This document shows positions 9,677 through 20,631 of a stretch of DNA of 64,000 nt, in pieces. Each line of letters opens with the position of its first letter. Positions within the stretch are counted from its first letter, which is position 1. A program made the position numbers and the translations under genes. Location of the stretch: contig JADNSB010000007.1 in the NCBI GenBank assembly GCA_019695575.1, positions 186,001 through 250,000 on the forward strand, in the 5' to 3' direction. The DNA comes from Angomonas ambiguus. Taxonomy: Eukaryota > Euglenozoa > Kinetoplastea > Trypanosomatida > Trypanosomatidae. The notes below the pieces were generated by a model. That model was not told the DNA's origin. It saw nothing but the letters and a program-made list of their open reading frames with translations, and made no database searches.

Positions 9677-10107
9677 GATGAGAGGTAAAGTGGGGCGAAA
9701 AAGCTTAGAATTAAAACGCTAAGAGTTTTTTTTTTTTTTTTTGGTTTTGGTTTTGAAAGAGAGAGATGGAGAGAGAGAAAGATATGAGAGTTTAGTGTCG
9801 TGTGTGAACGTGTACAGTTTATAAATATATATACAAAAAGAAAAGACATAAGAACGCTTTCGTATTCTTTTTTTTTTTAAAATATTTCTAAGTAAAATAA
9901 CGTAATTTTTAAAAGACACCGATTCATAAAATACAAACAAACAAACAAACATCTAAATTTAATCTAACAGGATGGTTATTTCGTTTTGTTTTTCTCAATT
10001 AAAAATAATACAACTCTAATACTTTCCAACTGTACTGAAAGTAAACAAAGCAAAGAAAGAAAAAAAAAACAACAACTACACTTTAATTCCTTTTTTTTTT
10101 CTTTAAT
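9677..10107. other. Intergenic spacer with a CT-rich splice-acceptor region
   Basis: Sense strand: a strong C/T tract at 9755-9790, an A-rich block, then CTCTTAG with the AG at 9720-9719, 43 bases before the ATG at 9676. The remainder is A/T homopolymer, with a (CAAA)n-like run near 9936-9950. No further gene is seen. Confidence 0.5.
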
Positions 10108-10387
10108 TTACTTTTCAAACTTCACCGTCCCAGTTTCAATGAGCTGTAAAAGATCACTCAACTCCTTGGAGGACATGACTACTTCCTTCTCTCCCTTTGT
10201 ATCTATTTCTTCACCCTCCCTTTTATTATTATTATTATTATTATTATTTCCTTCTTTTCTGGCCTTGGCTCTTGCCTCTGCCATGGTTTTGGTGTTGTGC
10301 TGTACGAGGCGCAGACGGTGCAGTGGGTGTGGCACTGCATCTCCCTGTTGTAGTCCGTTATACTCCCCTGTATAAGCTACATTTTCC

Positions 10388-10423
<36 letters not shown>

Positions 10424-11675
10424 GTATTACTAGTATTACTATTATTGGTGGTGGTTTCCACAGGAGAGGGCGCTTCGTTATACAAAGGGTATAGTAATTT
10501 TTTCTGCTCTAACGGAACGGAGAGAGTCTGTTCTTCCTCTTCTTCATTGTTATTATTTTCTTTGTTCACTATATCGTCTTCATCATCATTATTCTCATCT
10601 TCAAAAGGGTTCCGGGGAAGAGGAGAAGGGGTCCGACTGGTGGGGATGGTATTCCCTTCTATATTATTATTACTACTGTTATTATTATTATGATTGGGGT
10701 TGCGATTGACGTTGGGACTAAAATTGCGCTTTGAACTGATAAGAGCATCACTGCGAGAGAAGAGCACCACTACATTATTATTATTATTATTAGTATCGGT
10801 ATAAATATCCTCGAAACCGGCACCATTGATACCAGGAGAGAGATCTTGTAGTACTCGGAAAGAAGGAGTAGTGCTGTCCATTGTCTCTGGATCGTAAAAT
10901 ACTTTATTGTTATTATTATTATTGGTGTAGGAAAGAGGAGCTGGTTGCCGTGGTGGTTTTGGTGGTGTTACAAAGTTATTAATATCCTCCTCCTCTTCTA
11001 AAAGTGTGTTTAATAACTGCTCTAATTGGTCTAGTTGCTGAGGGTTGAGTTGCTTTATCTTTTTAGTTAATACTTCATGTTCTGCTTCATTATTATTCTT
11101 GTTCTCTTCTTCCAGGATGGGGCTCGTTTCTTTTGTATTCTCTCTCCTTACCGTTCCAAGAGAGTTGTTCGATTCCCTTCTACTACTTTTATTCGTCTTC
11201 TTTTTACCTTTCCCTAAAGACCCTCTATTCTTACTATTACTATTACTATTATTATGAATAGTATGAGGAGGGGTATTGATCTCAGTGGAAAGGCGCTCCG
11301 AGCGTTTTTTATTTTTATTATTCTTTTTGTTGTTGTTACTTTTATTATTAGGGGTAGTGTCGCTGTATGGAGAGGAGCCGAGCGTACACCTTGGCGGTTT
11401 ACTGCCGGACGTAGCTTTACTGGGGGAGTTGTTACTGACATTATTATTATTTTGATTAGGATGATGATTAGGATTAGGATCAGAGGCACTGGGGCGGGTG
11501 GAATCGACGGGAGGTGTGGAAGAGGTAGTGGCGACCTCTTCCTTTACAGGAGAGTGCATTTCTTTATTATTATTATTATTAGTATCCTCATTGTGAGTGT
11601 TTAGCTTAGGGCGGTGTAGTTTGGTCCTCTCACTACCTAACATAAGACCACTTTTTTTTTGTCTTCCACTATTCA

Positions 11676-11710
<35 letters not shown>

Positions 11711-12726
11711 GTATTATCGTTGTTTTTCTTTCGCTTGATGGCACTCCCACTGCGAGCCGCCGCGGAAATCACCGGCCTATTATTAGTACTATTATTAGGA
11801 AGGAAAGGATTAGTGGAGGAGGTCCGCTTTAGTCCTGTACGAGTATCATTAGAGTTTGCATGACCTAAGCGCTCTACTCTTTGACCGTTTGTAAACTTCA
11901 TCCTCATCCTATTATTATTATTATTATCACTGGGAAAGACTTTGGCAGAAGAGGAACGTTTTACCTTTACTCTGTTATTATTATTATTATTATTATTGAT
12001 GGCGGAAAGACTTCCCTGGCCGTAACTTTTCAAACGAGTAAATGAATGAACACGACCGTAGTTATTATCATTAACATTATTATTATTATTATTCACTTCC
12101 TTTTCCTTTTTCTTTTTTTCAGAGGAGTGGGAGATGTGCGGCGAGGTACGGGAGCGGCAAAGAACACGAGGCGTTCCATGAGAGAAGCTGGCTTGACTTT
12201 TAATACGCTGGAATTTATTATTGTTATTATTATTATTATTATTATGGGGGTCGGTCAGGATAGCTTCATCCTTCTTCTTCTTTCGAAGCTGAGCGGAAGC
12301 GGCCCGACGTGGTGCAGGAGGAGGAGGAGGAGCCACTCCATTATTATTATTATTATTGTTTTTATTTCGTGATTGAGATCGTATCATTCGACCTGTTCCA
12401 CTTGCCGTACGTGTGAGTGTCTTACCTCCAGGGGCAGCGTTACTATTATTATTATTATTATTATTGTTTAGTTTACTAAACGAGGAGGCAGTTCGGTACT
12501 GTGGCGCTTTCGTAGTCGTAGTCGTAGTAGAAGAAGGGATATTATTCCCTTTCCTTTCCTTGAGGGAGGGCGGAGGCAGTAGAGATTTCTTTTTCTTCTT
12601 TATCTCACTATTCTCATTATTACTATTATTATTATTATTGTTATTGTTGTTATTGTCGTCGTCTTCAAAGTGAAGTCGACGAGAGGCGACTTCGGAAGAC
12701 GGGAAAGTGCTCTTTGAGGAGTTCAT
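10108..12726 (-). CDS. Asn-rich disordered basic protein, unknown
   Basis: An 872-aa protein dominated by AAT-coded Asn runs (many of 5-12 residues) between Ser/Arg/Lys-rich segments such as KRSSSAK, KRTSSTN and RTASGTGR. The regularly spaced basic-Ser patches look like phosphorylation or microtubule-binding sites, but that is inference. Two short ordered stretches stand out: a helix near 560-590 (KKIKQLNPQQLDQLEQLLN), and the C-terminal ELSDLLQLIETGTVKFEK, which ends the protein. No domain is recognised. The ATG at 12726 follows four upstream codons opened by a TTG. The frame is intact over 2.6 kb despite its repeat content, which argues for selection on the protein. Confidence 0.75.
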
Positions 12727-13247
12727 TTCCCCTTTTTTCAAATATTATTGTTCTAATTTTCTAATCTTTCTATTTATCTATTTATCTCTCTTTCGAGCAA
12801 TATTATATATTTTTTTCTTTCAATAAAATTATAAAATAAAAAAGTGGAAAGAAACGATAACTATTCTATGAACATATCAAAATTCAGTTTATCTTTTCAA
12901 AAATTAATAAATAAATATAATACAACTCTTTTTTTAATTTATTATTATTATTATTATTATTATTGTACAATAATTTTTTTTAAAAAAATATATAACATTA
13001 CGGAAAAGTGTTCGGTCATTATTTTTTTAACGATAGAAATAAGAAAAAAATACAATAAAAAAAAAAAGAAAAGGAACTCTTAAGACACGCAACGCGCATA
13101 AAAACAATCAAAAAAAAAAAACACTATACAATGAATTCATTAAATTATCTAAGTTTTTTCTTTTCTTTTTCATTTTTGTTTCTTTTTGGGTTTTTATTTC
13201 AAAAGACAATTTTTTTGATGGTTTTATATATATTTATTTATATTTCA
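12727..13247. other. AT-rich intergenic spacer with an ATT microsatellite
   Basis: Holds a plus-strand (ATT)n run near 12940-12964 and long A/T homopolymers. No gene, tRNA or structured element is seen. Confidence 0.55.
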
Positions 13248-16200
13248 TTAGAATTCATTCTCCTCTCCCTTCACTAGGGCGGCTGCTACTCGTAGTCCTC
13301 CCCACAATCGTGCCAGCGCTGTATCCTCCTCATTTCCCTCTCCACCACTCGGAAAGTAGTTATTCTTATTGTCATTGCTATTATTATTATTATTATTACT
13401 ATTATTATTACTACTATTATTATTTCTATTATTATTACTGTTCTCTAGGGTGGAGGTACCGGAGTGACGCCGCCGCCACCATGGAAGCGACGAGGCGTTG
13501 GCGGATGACGAGGGTTGGGAAGGGGTATCCAATAAATCTTCACTTTCCTCCTTATTAATATGTTGATGATGATTGGTGGTGGTTTTATTTTCCTCTGGTA
13601 GTTCCACCACGTCCTCTTTTTCTTCTTCTTGCTGCTGCTGTTGTTCTTCCTCTTCATCCATGTTGTTGTCGTTGTCGTCTTCCTCGTCGGTGGAGGTGTA
13701 ATCCATATACGAAGCCAACATCTCCGCCACACTTTTATTATTATTATTATTGTTGCTCGTATCTCCCTCATCAAACGGCGTTTCTCCATCTTCCAGTTGA
13801 TTCGTGGAAGAATCGTTTAGTTGCCCTTTATTTTCCTGCATCATTTCCCAGAAAGACTTGCGAGAGGTTTCCACGATTCTTAGTTTTTCTTCCTTTTCTT
13901 CCACCTGCGCGAGAAGAACGACAATCTGCTCCTGCGCCTCCGTCAGCTCTCTCCGTGTAGCGGCATGCTCTTCCTTCTCCTTTCGTAACTGACGAGCGAC
14001 ACCGATGTACTCTTCCAACACCTCTTCCTCCATCAGTTTCTCAGGGGTGGTGGCGCCAGGCTCTAGGAGAGAGGGGCGGTGGGAGGCACTGGTCACGAAT
14101 GCACTGCTGCTGGGGCTGAGGAGGGCTTGCACCGCTGGAGACCGTATCGTATTATTATTATTATGCTCCAGCAGGTTGGCATTCAAGGGAGCGAAGGCGA
14201 AGTTTCCTTTTTGATGGGAGGTGGGCGTGCTGGCGTGGGAGGGGGTGAGGGCGGTGGAGAGAGAGGAGGTGCTGAGGTTGCTGTTCTGACGGAGAAATAC
14301 GTCCCGGGGGTGTTCACTGACGTCGGCCTCGGTGAGAGACGGTTTCGTCTCCGAGGATGTGGTAGTGGTGGTGGTGGTGCCAGTGTTGAGGCATCGGCGT
14401 ACAAAGAGATCTAGTTGTCGCTCCAACCAGAGGGCGTAGGCCTGTGCGTTCGTGAACTGCTCCTTGACGGTCTCCAACTCCTCCTGGAGAAGTTTGATCT
14501 TCTTTTGTTGTTTTTCATTCAATGCCACCAATGCGGGGTCGTTACGAGTGACGATAGTGTTTCCATCAGCGAGAGTATTCTTTTGACGCAGCGCGTTCTG
14601 CACCGCTTTATTCTTTACCTGTTTGGCGAGCTGCGCAAACTGTAAGGTGCTGAGCGTCTCCAACACGTTCTTCTTTTCCGGCGCGACGTTACACAAGAGA
14701 AAGGTGATGGCATTTCCACCAAAACTGTCTTGGAGGAGGCGTGTGAGCTTCGAGTCGCGATAAGGGACGTGCTCGGGCCGATAGGCGGCTGCATTCGCCT
14801 TCGCTTTCACCGCCGCCGCCGCCGCTAACTTTCTACTGTTGTTGGTCAACACTCGAATCACGTTGGAAAGTTGGGAAAGGGAGAGGTTAATGTTTTGGGC
14901 CTCCTTTAGTCGTGTGCCCTCCGCCCCAGTGTGACTGACGCGCTCACTGCCAGCGAGGTCCACCATCGTCAGAAGTGATTTCTTCCAGGTGGCCTTGCTA
15001 GCGGTGGTGGCCGTGGCGGCCGTTTCCACCTTCTGCACCAGCTGAACCAAAAACACGGTGTGGGAGCGACTACTGTTGATGTTTAGTTTGGTGGCGCCAA
15101 TATGCCGCTGTAGCAGCGCCTCTTGCAGCACTCGCTTGACCAAGGCAAAGTCGTCCTGTACGTCCACCTCTGTGAGATTATCGACATGGACAGAGACGTT
15201 GTCGAAGTACTGACCGTTTTGGTCCGCCGCTTGCCGCCGTTTTTTGGTGTAGTTGGTAATCCGCAGTGGGTTCCCCTCCCCTCCACCGTTGGAGAGGTGC
15301 GTGCGCTGTGGGGTAGGGATGCGCTTGCTGCTGGAGGTGGTCGCCGGCCGAGAGGAGGACCGGTCGTGTCGGTGAGAGGGCCCGAAACTGTTATTACCGG
15401 GAGAGCCCCTCGACCGCAGCCCCAGAGGGGTGGTGGATCGCTGCGACCGGTGGGGACGGGAGGGGTTGGTGCTGTGGGAGCTGTAAATGTCCTCCTCCTC
15501 TGGGGGTAAGCTGTCCTCGTCCTCGTCGTCTTCTAATTCGCTCATCCCATTTTTTTTTTCGGCCTCCCTCCGCGCCGCCGCCGCCCTTCGTTTACTCTCT
15601 TTGGAGTCGAACTGGACCAGCAGATCGCGTAGGTTTTCATTGTAGATCTCAATAGCACTCATCGTTAGACGAAAAGAAACCTTTTTACTTCCCTGTGAGG
15701 CGTTGTCTTGATACCTTTTCTCCCGCTGCCGTATCTGTTCTGTGAGGTAACACAGCAAACGAGGGATCATACCCACCTCCTCCTCTATCACCCAAGGGCC
15801 ATAGTAGTTGGGCTCCTTCTTGGCTCCCTCCTCTTCTTCCCCATCGTCGCCATCACTATCGTCGTCGTCATTGTCTGTCCCGTCCACAGTGGAAGGGACT
15901 TTCCACTCTCCCTTCTTGGCCTTGATGCTCCCCTTCTTTAGAATACCCCCATACGGCCCTAACATGGTGTGCGTCTTCCCGCTCCCTGACTGGCCGTAGC
16001 AGAGCATGGTACTGTTATACCCACTCAGCAACCGACGGATCAGCGGCACCCCCAGCTGCGAAAAGATGTCCGTATTGGAGGCCTCTGCGTTGAAGAGAGT
16101 GTCAAACAAGAAGGGCTTCGTGAGGACATTCAGACTACTGTTGACACTATTGTGGTTGGTGAGCAGTTTGGCCTTACGAGGGGCTGGCTTCATACACTCC

Positions 16201-17675
16201 ACTAAACCCGTCTTTTCATACACGCGTAGACAACTCAACTTGGATCGCGTGACATCATATTGGTACTGAATATTAGGATTAGGGTTGGAGTCGTCGTCTC
16301 TGGCCTGCGAGGAGGAAGGACGGTTAATTTCTGGGATGTGCTGTTGGTGAGGGGTGACTGTGGTGTCAATCATTACCGGCCGAACACGAACCGCGACATA
16401 AATCTCCGTCGTCTCATTCGCTGCCGAGTCCTCGTCCTCCTCGTCTTCTTCCTCGTCGTGGGCGGTTGCTGTCGTTAACGCATAATGATTTCCCCCCTCG
16501 AAGGAGGGTTCCTCCTTGTCTGCATCCTCGCTAGGAACGAGGGAGATCTCATTGGAGGTGAACTCTTTATCCAGAAAATCCAAATTTCGATTGGTGTTTT
16601 TGTTGTGGTTGGGATCCCCTTCTTCTACCGACGCAGACGTCTCACCGGCAGTGTGACCCCCTTGTGCAGTACTGCGTGCGTTGAGGTTGAGAGGGTCGAC
16701 TGGTGGTGGTGGGGGTCGGTGACTGCCTCCTTCTTCCTTCTCCTTTTCATTCGGAGTATGACTGCGGTCGAGCGGCGAGTGGTCTCCATCCGAGGGATCC
16801 ATCTTGGGAGGCGACTCTGCGCGGTCCTGTTCGTCCTCGGTGATGTAACTAATATACTGTGTGTTGGTGGTAGACAGCAGTCCATTCGACTGACCCTCCA
16901 GGAACGGCACACTGACGGTGCTGATGGGCACCTCCCCTTCACTCAGCGGGGAGGAGTGAGGGTCGACCTGGTCCGCCTCTCTCTCCTCCTTCATTCCCTC
17001 CACCGTGTCCTCGCTGGGCCGTCGGGTAGGGACACGAGGGGCGTTGAGATAGCGAGAGGAGGAGGAGAGAGAGGGGTTCGACTTCCCACACTCCTCTTCT
17101 TCTCTTGTACTCGTCGTACTGTGCTTCATAGGGGAAGAGGGGAGTGGTGAGGGCTCTCGCTCAGCGCCGGAATCGGTCTTGAGGGAGATGCGCCTGGCTA
17201 CCGTGGGGGTGGTCGGCTTTGACTTTGGTGTGGCGTGCTTGCCGAACAGCGGCGGAGGGGTCTGTGAGGCCCGTCGTGTGGGTCCAGAGAGAGTACGGTG
17301 TGCACTTCCTTGGGGATTACTAAAGTGAGAAGGGGCGGTACCACGTGGGGTCGAGTTGCCCTTTCGTTTAAACACACCAGAGGTGTTGGTGGGGGGAGGA
17401 GGGTGGGCTTCCGTGGAAGGGGCGCTGGAACCCCTAGGGGTCTTCCTCCTCTTCCCCTCCCCACTCTCCTTCTTGGCGCTGAGGTGTAGACTGACTGTGT
17501 TGGGGGGAGGTGGAGGGGTGTACGGTTGACTAGAGGGACGTGTTTTAGGCGTGGTGGGCCGTTTCTTGACGGTGGTGGTGGTGCCCGTAGAGGCGGACCT
17601 CGTATCCCGTGGCGTGAGGGTCTTGTGTACTACAGGGGTAGCACTACGAGGGGTAGTCGCTTTCTTTGCTGGCAT
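13248..17675 (-). CDS. Kinesin with internal, insert-laden motor domain
   Basis: A 1,475-aa microtubule motor. Residues 1-420 are a disordered Pro/Ser/Arg-rich tail. The motor runs from IYVAVRVRP near 424 to about 1040. Landmarks: P-loop GQSGSGKTHTM near 562, EIYNENLRDLL near 677, switch I NSSRSHT near 868, switch II VDLAGSERV near 904, and VPYRDSKLTRLLQDS near 975. All nucleotide-contacting motifs are intact, so it should be an active ATPase. At about 615 residues the motor is nearly twice the usual 340, because of an acidic insert after the P-loop (near 595-625) and a Ser/Arg-rich insert after the NLRDLL helix (near 690-800). Coiled-coil segments follow (near 1050-1095 and 1240-1300), then an Asn/Glu-rich tail. 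I cannot assign the subfamily. The sense strand reads CCTGTTCCCTTAG directly against the ATG. Confidence 0.92.
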   Translation of the reverse strand: MPAKKATTPRSATPVVHKTLTPRDTRSASTGTTTTVKKRPTTPKTRPSSQPYTPPPPPNTVSLHLSAKKESGEGKRRKTPRGSSAPSTEAHPPPPTNTSGVFKRKGNSTPRGTAPSHFSNPQGSAHRTLSGPTRRASQTPPPLFGKHATPKSKPTTPTVARRISLKTDSGAEREPSPLPSSPMKHSTTSTREEEECGKSNPSLSSSSRYLNAPRVPTRRPSEDTVEGMKEEREADQVDPHSSPLSEGEVPISTVSVPFLEGQSNGLLSTTNTQYISYITEDEQDRAESPPKMDPSDGDHSPLDRSHTPNEKEKEEGGSHRPPPPPVDPLNLNARSTAQGGHTAGETSASVEEGDPNHNKNTNRNLDFLDKEFTSNEISLVPSEDADKEEPSFEGGNHYALTTATAHDEEEDEEDEDSAANETTEIYVAVRVRPVMIDTTVTPHQQHIPEINRPSSSQARDDDSNPNPNIQYQYDVTRSKLSCLRVYEKTGLVECMKPAPRKAKLLTNHNSVNSSLNVLTKPFLFDTLFNAEASNTDIFSQLGVPLIRRLLSGYNSTMLCYGQSGSGKTHTMLGPYGGILKKGSIKAKKGEWKVPSTVDGTDNDDDDSDGDDGEEEEGAKKEPNYYGPWVIEEEVGMIPRLLCYLTEQIRQREKRYQDNASQGSKKVSFRLTMSAIEIYNENLRDLLVQFDSKESKRRAAAARREAEKKNGMSELEDDEDEDSLPPEEEDIYSSHSTNPSRPHRSQRSTTPLGLRSRGSPGNNSFGPSHRHDRSSSRPATTSSSKRIPTPQRTHLSNGGGEGNPLRITNYTKKRRQAADQNGQYFDNVSVHVDNLTEVDVQDDFALVKRVLQEALLQRHIGATKLNINSSRSHTVFLVQLVQKVETAATATTASKATWKKSLLTMVDLAGSERVSHTGAEGTRLKEAQNINLSLSQLSNVIRVLTNNSRKLAAAAAVKAKANAAAYRPEHVPYRDSKLTRLLQDSFGGNAITFLLCNVAPEKKNVLETLSTLQFAQLAKQVKNKAVQNALRQKNTLADGNTIVTRNDPALVALNEKQQKKIKLLQEELETVKEQFTNAQAYALWLERQLDLFVRRCLNTGTTTTTTTSSETKPSLTEADVSEHPRDVFLRQNSNLSTSSLSTALTPSHASTPTSHQKGNFAFAPLNANLLEHNNNNTIRSPAVQALLSPSSSAFVTSASHRPSLLEPGATTPEKLMEEEVLEEYIGVARQLRKEKEEHAATRRELTEAQEQIVVLLAQVEEKEEKLRIVETSRKSFWEMMQENKGQLNDSSTNQLEDGETPFDEGDTSNNNNNNKSVAEMLASYMDYTSTDEEDDNDNNMDEEEEQQQQQEEEKEDVVELPEENKTTTNHHQHINKEESEDLLDTPSQPSSSANASSLPWWRRRHSGTSTLENSNNNRNNNSSNNNSNNNNNNSNDNKNNYFPSGGEGNEEDTALARLWGGLRVAAALVKGEENEF

Positions 17676-18132
17676 CTAAGGGAACAGGAAGCAACCAAGA
17701 AATATAATATTATAATACAATATACTAATAAAAAAGTAGGATCTCGTGTTTTTTTTTATTAGTGCAATTAATGTTGTTTCTTCCCCTCGTTCTAAAAAGG
17801 GGAACAACGATGAAGTAGAAAAACTACAATAAGAGTATAAAAAGAGTACAAAAGTAAGCTTTGCAATAGAAAAGAGAATTAAATAGGGGAAGAGAAAAAT
17901 AACAATAATAGACGTGACAGAACAGATTTTTTTTTTTTTCTCCTTTGCTATCCGTTATAACAATTTTTGGCTCTTTTGTTTTCTTGTAAGTGCTTATATA
18001 GTGAAATATTATACGATTAATTCGAGAGGTATTTATAGGTGTAGCTTTTTAAGTAAGTAATAATAATTAGAACAGTTTTTGTTAATATAAAGTGTTGTTT
18101 CCTCACCCCCCGCCCCGTTCTTTTCCCTTTCC
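17676..18132. other. Intergenic spacer between kinesin and TYW1
   Basis: A/T-rich apart from the sense-strand pyrimidine tract at 17678-17703 that ends in AG (17677-17676) immediately before the kinesin ATG; a second candidate acceptor, a T-run ending in TTAG, lies further upstream near 17724. No gene is seen. Confidence 0.5.
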
Positions 18133-20631
18133 TTAACAGCCGGAGGTGATGGCAACCGGTCTCGCCTTCTTCCCCAGCATACGGGTCTGCGAGGGGTCGA
18201 AGCCCTTCCCTGAGCTCCGGTAGGTGGCCCAGCGAGGGGTAGGACTGGCGTAGTCCAGGGAGGTGAAGGTGTGATTGTAGTGGGCATACTTGTCAAAGTC
18301 TTCTTTATTGGATTCATAGTTGATATCGCTCTCTAATAAAGGAGTCCCGTTAGCCGCGGCGTGGTTGTGGTTATCTTCTTCTCCTCCTGCGGTTACTACA
18401 GCCTCCCGTTGCACCTCCGGCTCCGTGTGCTGAGCGGCGAGGGTGTAGAACTTGTCATAGTCGATCCAGGTGTTCCAGCATTGGTTAAAGTAAAACTTAT
18501 CGAGGGCAATGAGGACGCAGCAGCTGTGCTCGTGCTCACAGGCGATGTGGTAGGGACGATGGCGCTCCTCAGGAGGGATGCAAATGACATTATTGTCGTC
18601 CTTTTCGTCCTCCGGTTCCACTCCTTCCATCTGTGGGGTTTGGTAGTGTGGGTAACGCTCCGCCAACACGGCACACAGTCGCTGGCAGAATTGGATGACC
18701 TGGTCATGACGAGGGACGTGGGTCTTCATGTTGATGGTGTTGCTGTTACTCGTCCCACAGAAGGTCACACCCTTCACCTCGATAAAGTCTGGCCAACCTC
18801 GCTGGACCAGGTCGGCGTAGTTGTTAATGTTGGAGTCATTTTCTTCATTAATGAGGGTTAACCGAAACACAGTGCGCTGTCGCTTCTTACGGAGCTCCTC
18901 TGTACAGGCCAGACACCGCTCCCAGTAGTCCTCAAACAGGGGTCGGTCGATTTTTTTAATTTCCTCGCTAGTAGGGGCATCGATCGACAGGTAGAGCTGC
19001 ACGACTGGTATGAGGTTACGGAGCTGCGAGGGGAACTGGGCGTTGGTGACCATAAAGCTGGAGATTTTGTGCTCGTGCAGCAAGTGACAAAAAGTGTTAA
19101 TTTGAGGGTACATGATGGGCTCCCCGACGAGGGAAAGTGCACAGTGGCGGACTGTTTTGGCCTCCTCCAGGCGCTCGTCCGTCACCCCAGGCACCGACTT
19201 GAGCTGCTTGATCATCTTTTGGTGTTGTAACAGACCCGTTTGCAGCACAAACTCGGCATCGTCCTGTTTCCATTTAAAGTAGGTGCTGACGGGGTTGGTG
19301 TGGTGCCGCCAGCAAAAGACACACTTATTCGCGCACGCCAACGAAGGGGTCAGCTCCATGCACTGAAAACTTTTAATGTTATAAAACGTGTACTTGTAGC
19401 AGCCCCCACGGCCCCGTAGCATCGACTTGGTCCAGCGACATAGCTTTACGGCGCTGTGACTGCCAATGATTTGATAGCCTTGCTTTTCTAGATTCTTCTG
19501 CAATCGCGGGTAAAGGAGTTCCCTCTTCTCCCCGGCAGGGTGGTCGGCCTCCGCACCGGCGAGGAGGTCCTCAATATCCTCGTCACTCTCCGCCGGACTA
19601 GTGTCGTCCTCCTCTTCCCCTTCCTCCACCTCTCCCTCTTCTACTGGACTGCTCGCGGTGGTGTTGGGGGTGGCAGCGGCGGTCCGCTTCCCTATCTTCA
19701 CCGTATACCGTGTCGCCGCTGAAGCCTCCTTGGAAGCATCGGTCGACACAGGAACGAACTCCACCCTACGAAACCACTTTAACAAGGCGGTGGAAAACAC
19801 TTTGAAGAGGGAGGAAAGTTTCTCGTCGGTGGCGTACACCGGTGGCACGACAAAGTTGGGGGCGCCTAACCCTCTACAGTACTCATGCAAGTGCTTGGCG
19901 AAGGCATTGAAGCGAGTCTCCCCGTACATGACATCGCCCAACCCAAAAAGCGCAAACTTTTTCTGTGAAAGAGAATCCCGACTGACTCGGTGATCCTCAA
20001 AAGCGTCCTTCAACAGTAATTCGAAGCTCTGGGAGCGGGGAGGAGCGAGGCCGTCGGTGAAGGTGCTAACGACAAAGATCACCACACAGTAGCGAGGATC
20101 ATCAAGGAGGGTTTCCAGCGTACAGGCAGAGCTCTTTGGCTCCTCCTGTCGTAGCTCTAGTATCTTAACCACAGGCCGTGGGGTGGTGGGGGGCTCTATT
20201 CCGCCGTCCTTTGACGACGACGACGTGGTGGTATAGCGAAGGTGAATCTCCTCCTGTAGTTGATTGAACAGCTTGTTGGAGAGTTGATAGGCATTCGTCG
20301 TGTTGGAGGCGTAGGCGATGAGTATTCTCGGTGCATCGGCTGACACTTCCATTTCCTTTCCAACCTCCTTTTCCTCCTTCTCCACCTCCATAGGAGTTTG
20401 TTTACTTTGTGGGGGAGGCGAAGGGGTTTTAGTTTCCTTCGGAGCTTTTTTCTTTTCTTTTTTGTCATCTGTGTCTACCGGTTTTACCGCCTTACCCTTT
20501 GGTGGTAGATGTTGACTGGTTTCTTTTCCATTGTGTAGGAGGGAGGAGGAGTTGGACTGGCCATCCCTCCATGTCAGTAGTACTATCGTCAGAGACGGTA
20601 TCACAAGGAGAAATAGAAGAAGGACAATCAT
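18133..20631 (-). CDS. TYW1: TYW1, 4-demethylwyosine synthase (flavodoxin plus radical SAM)
   Basis: Makes the tricyclic 4-demethylwyosine base at position 37 of tRNA-Phe from m1G and pyruvate. The 832-aa protein opens with a hydrophobic anchor (MIVLLLFLLVIPSLTIVLL), as in other eukaryotic TYW1 proteins, then a charged linker. The flavodoxin domain spans about 101-289, with FMN-loop AYASNTTNAY and FALFGLGDVMYGE. An acidic linker leads to the radical SAM domain, which starts near YKYTFYNIKSFQCME. Its [4Fe-4S] ligands are Cys433, Cys437 and Cys440 in CANKCVFCW, followed by the family hallmark RHHTNPV. All key residues are present. The frame runs 36 codons further up to a TTG, but the likely splice-acceptor AG lies at 20685, inside that extension, so the ATG at 20631 is the start. 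Confidence 0.95.
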   Translation of the reverse strand: MIVLLLFLLVIPSLTIVLLTWRDGQSNSSSLLHNGKETSQHLPPKGKAVKPVDTDDKKEKKKAPKETKTPSPPPQSKQTPMEVEKEEKEVGKEMEVSADAPRILIAYASNTTNAYQLSNKLFNQLQEEIHLRYTTTSSSSKDGGIEPPTTPRPVVKILELRQEEPKSSACTLETLLDDPRYCVVIFVVSTFTDGLAPPRSQSFELLLKDAFEDHRVSRDSLSQKKFALFGLGDVMYGETRFNAFAKHLHEYCRGLGAPNFVVPPVYATDEKLSSLFKVFSTALLKWFRRVEFVPVSTDASKEASAATRYTVKIGKRTAAATPNTTASSPVEEGEVEEGEEEDDTSPAESDEDIEDLLAGAEADHPAGEKRELLYPRLQKNLEKQGYQIIGSHSAVKLCRWTKSMLRGRGGCYKYTFYNIKSFQCMELTPSLACANKCVFCWRHHTNPVSTYFKWKQDDAEFVLQTGLLQHQKMIKQLKSVPGVTDERLEEAKTVRHCALSLVGEPIMYPQINTFCHLLHEHKISSFMVTNAQFPSQLRNLIPVVQLYLSIDAPTSEEIKKIDRPLFEDYWERCLACTEELRKKRQRTVFRLTLINEENDSNINNYADLVQRGWPDFIEVKGVTFCGTSNSNTINMKTHVPRHDQVIQFCQRLCAVLAERYPHYQTPQMEGVEPEDEKDDNNVICIPPEERHRPYHIACEHEHSCCVLIALDKFYFNQCWNTWIDYDKFYTLAAQHTEPEVQREAVVTAGGEEDNHNHAAANGTPLLESDINYESNKEDFDKYAHYNHTFTSLDYASPTPRWATYRSSGKGFDPSQTRMLGKKARPVAITSGC

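Noticed and set aside
10197-12673. Many plus-strand frames rich in Leu, Ile, Phe and Tyr opposite the Asn-rich genes
   Set aside because: They are antisense readings of AAT runs (ATT, TTA, TAT) and have no start context or domain; the minus frames are far longer.
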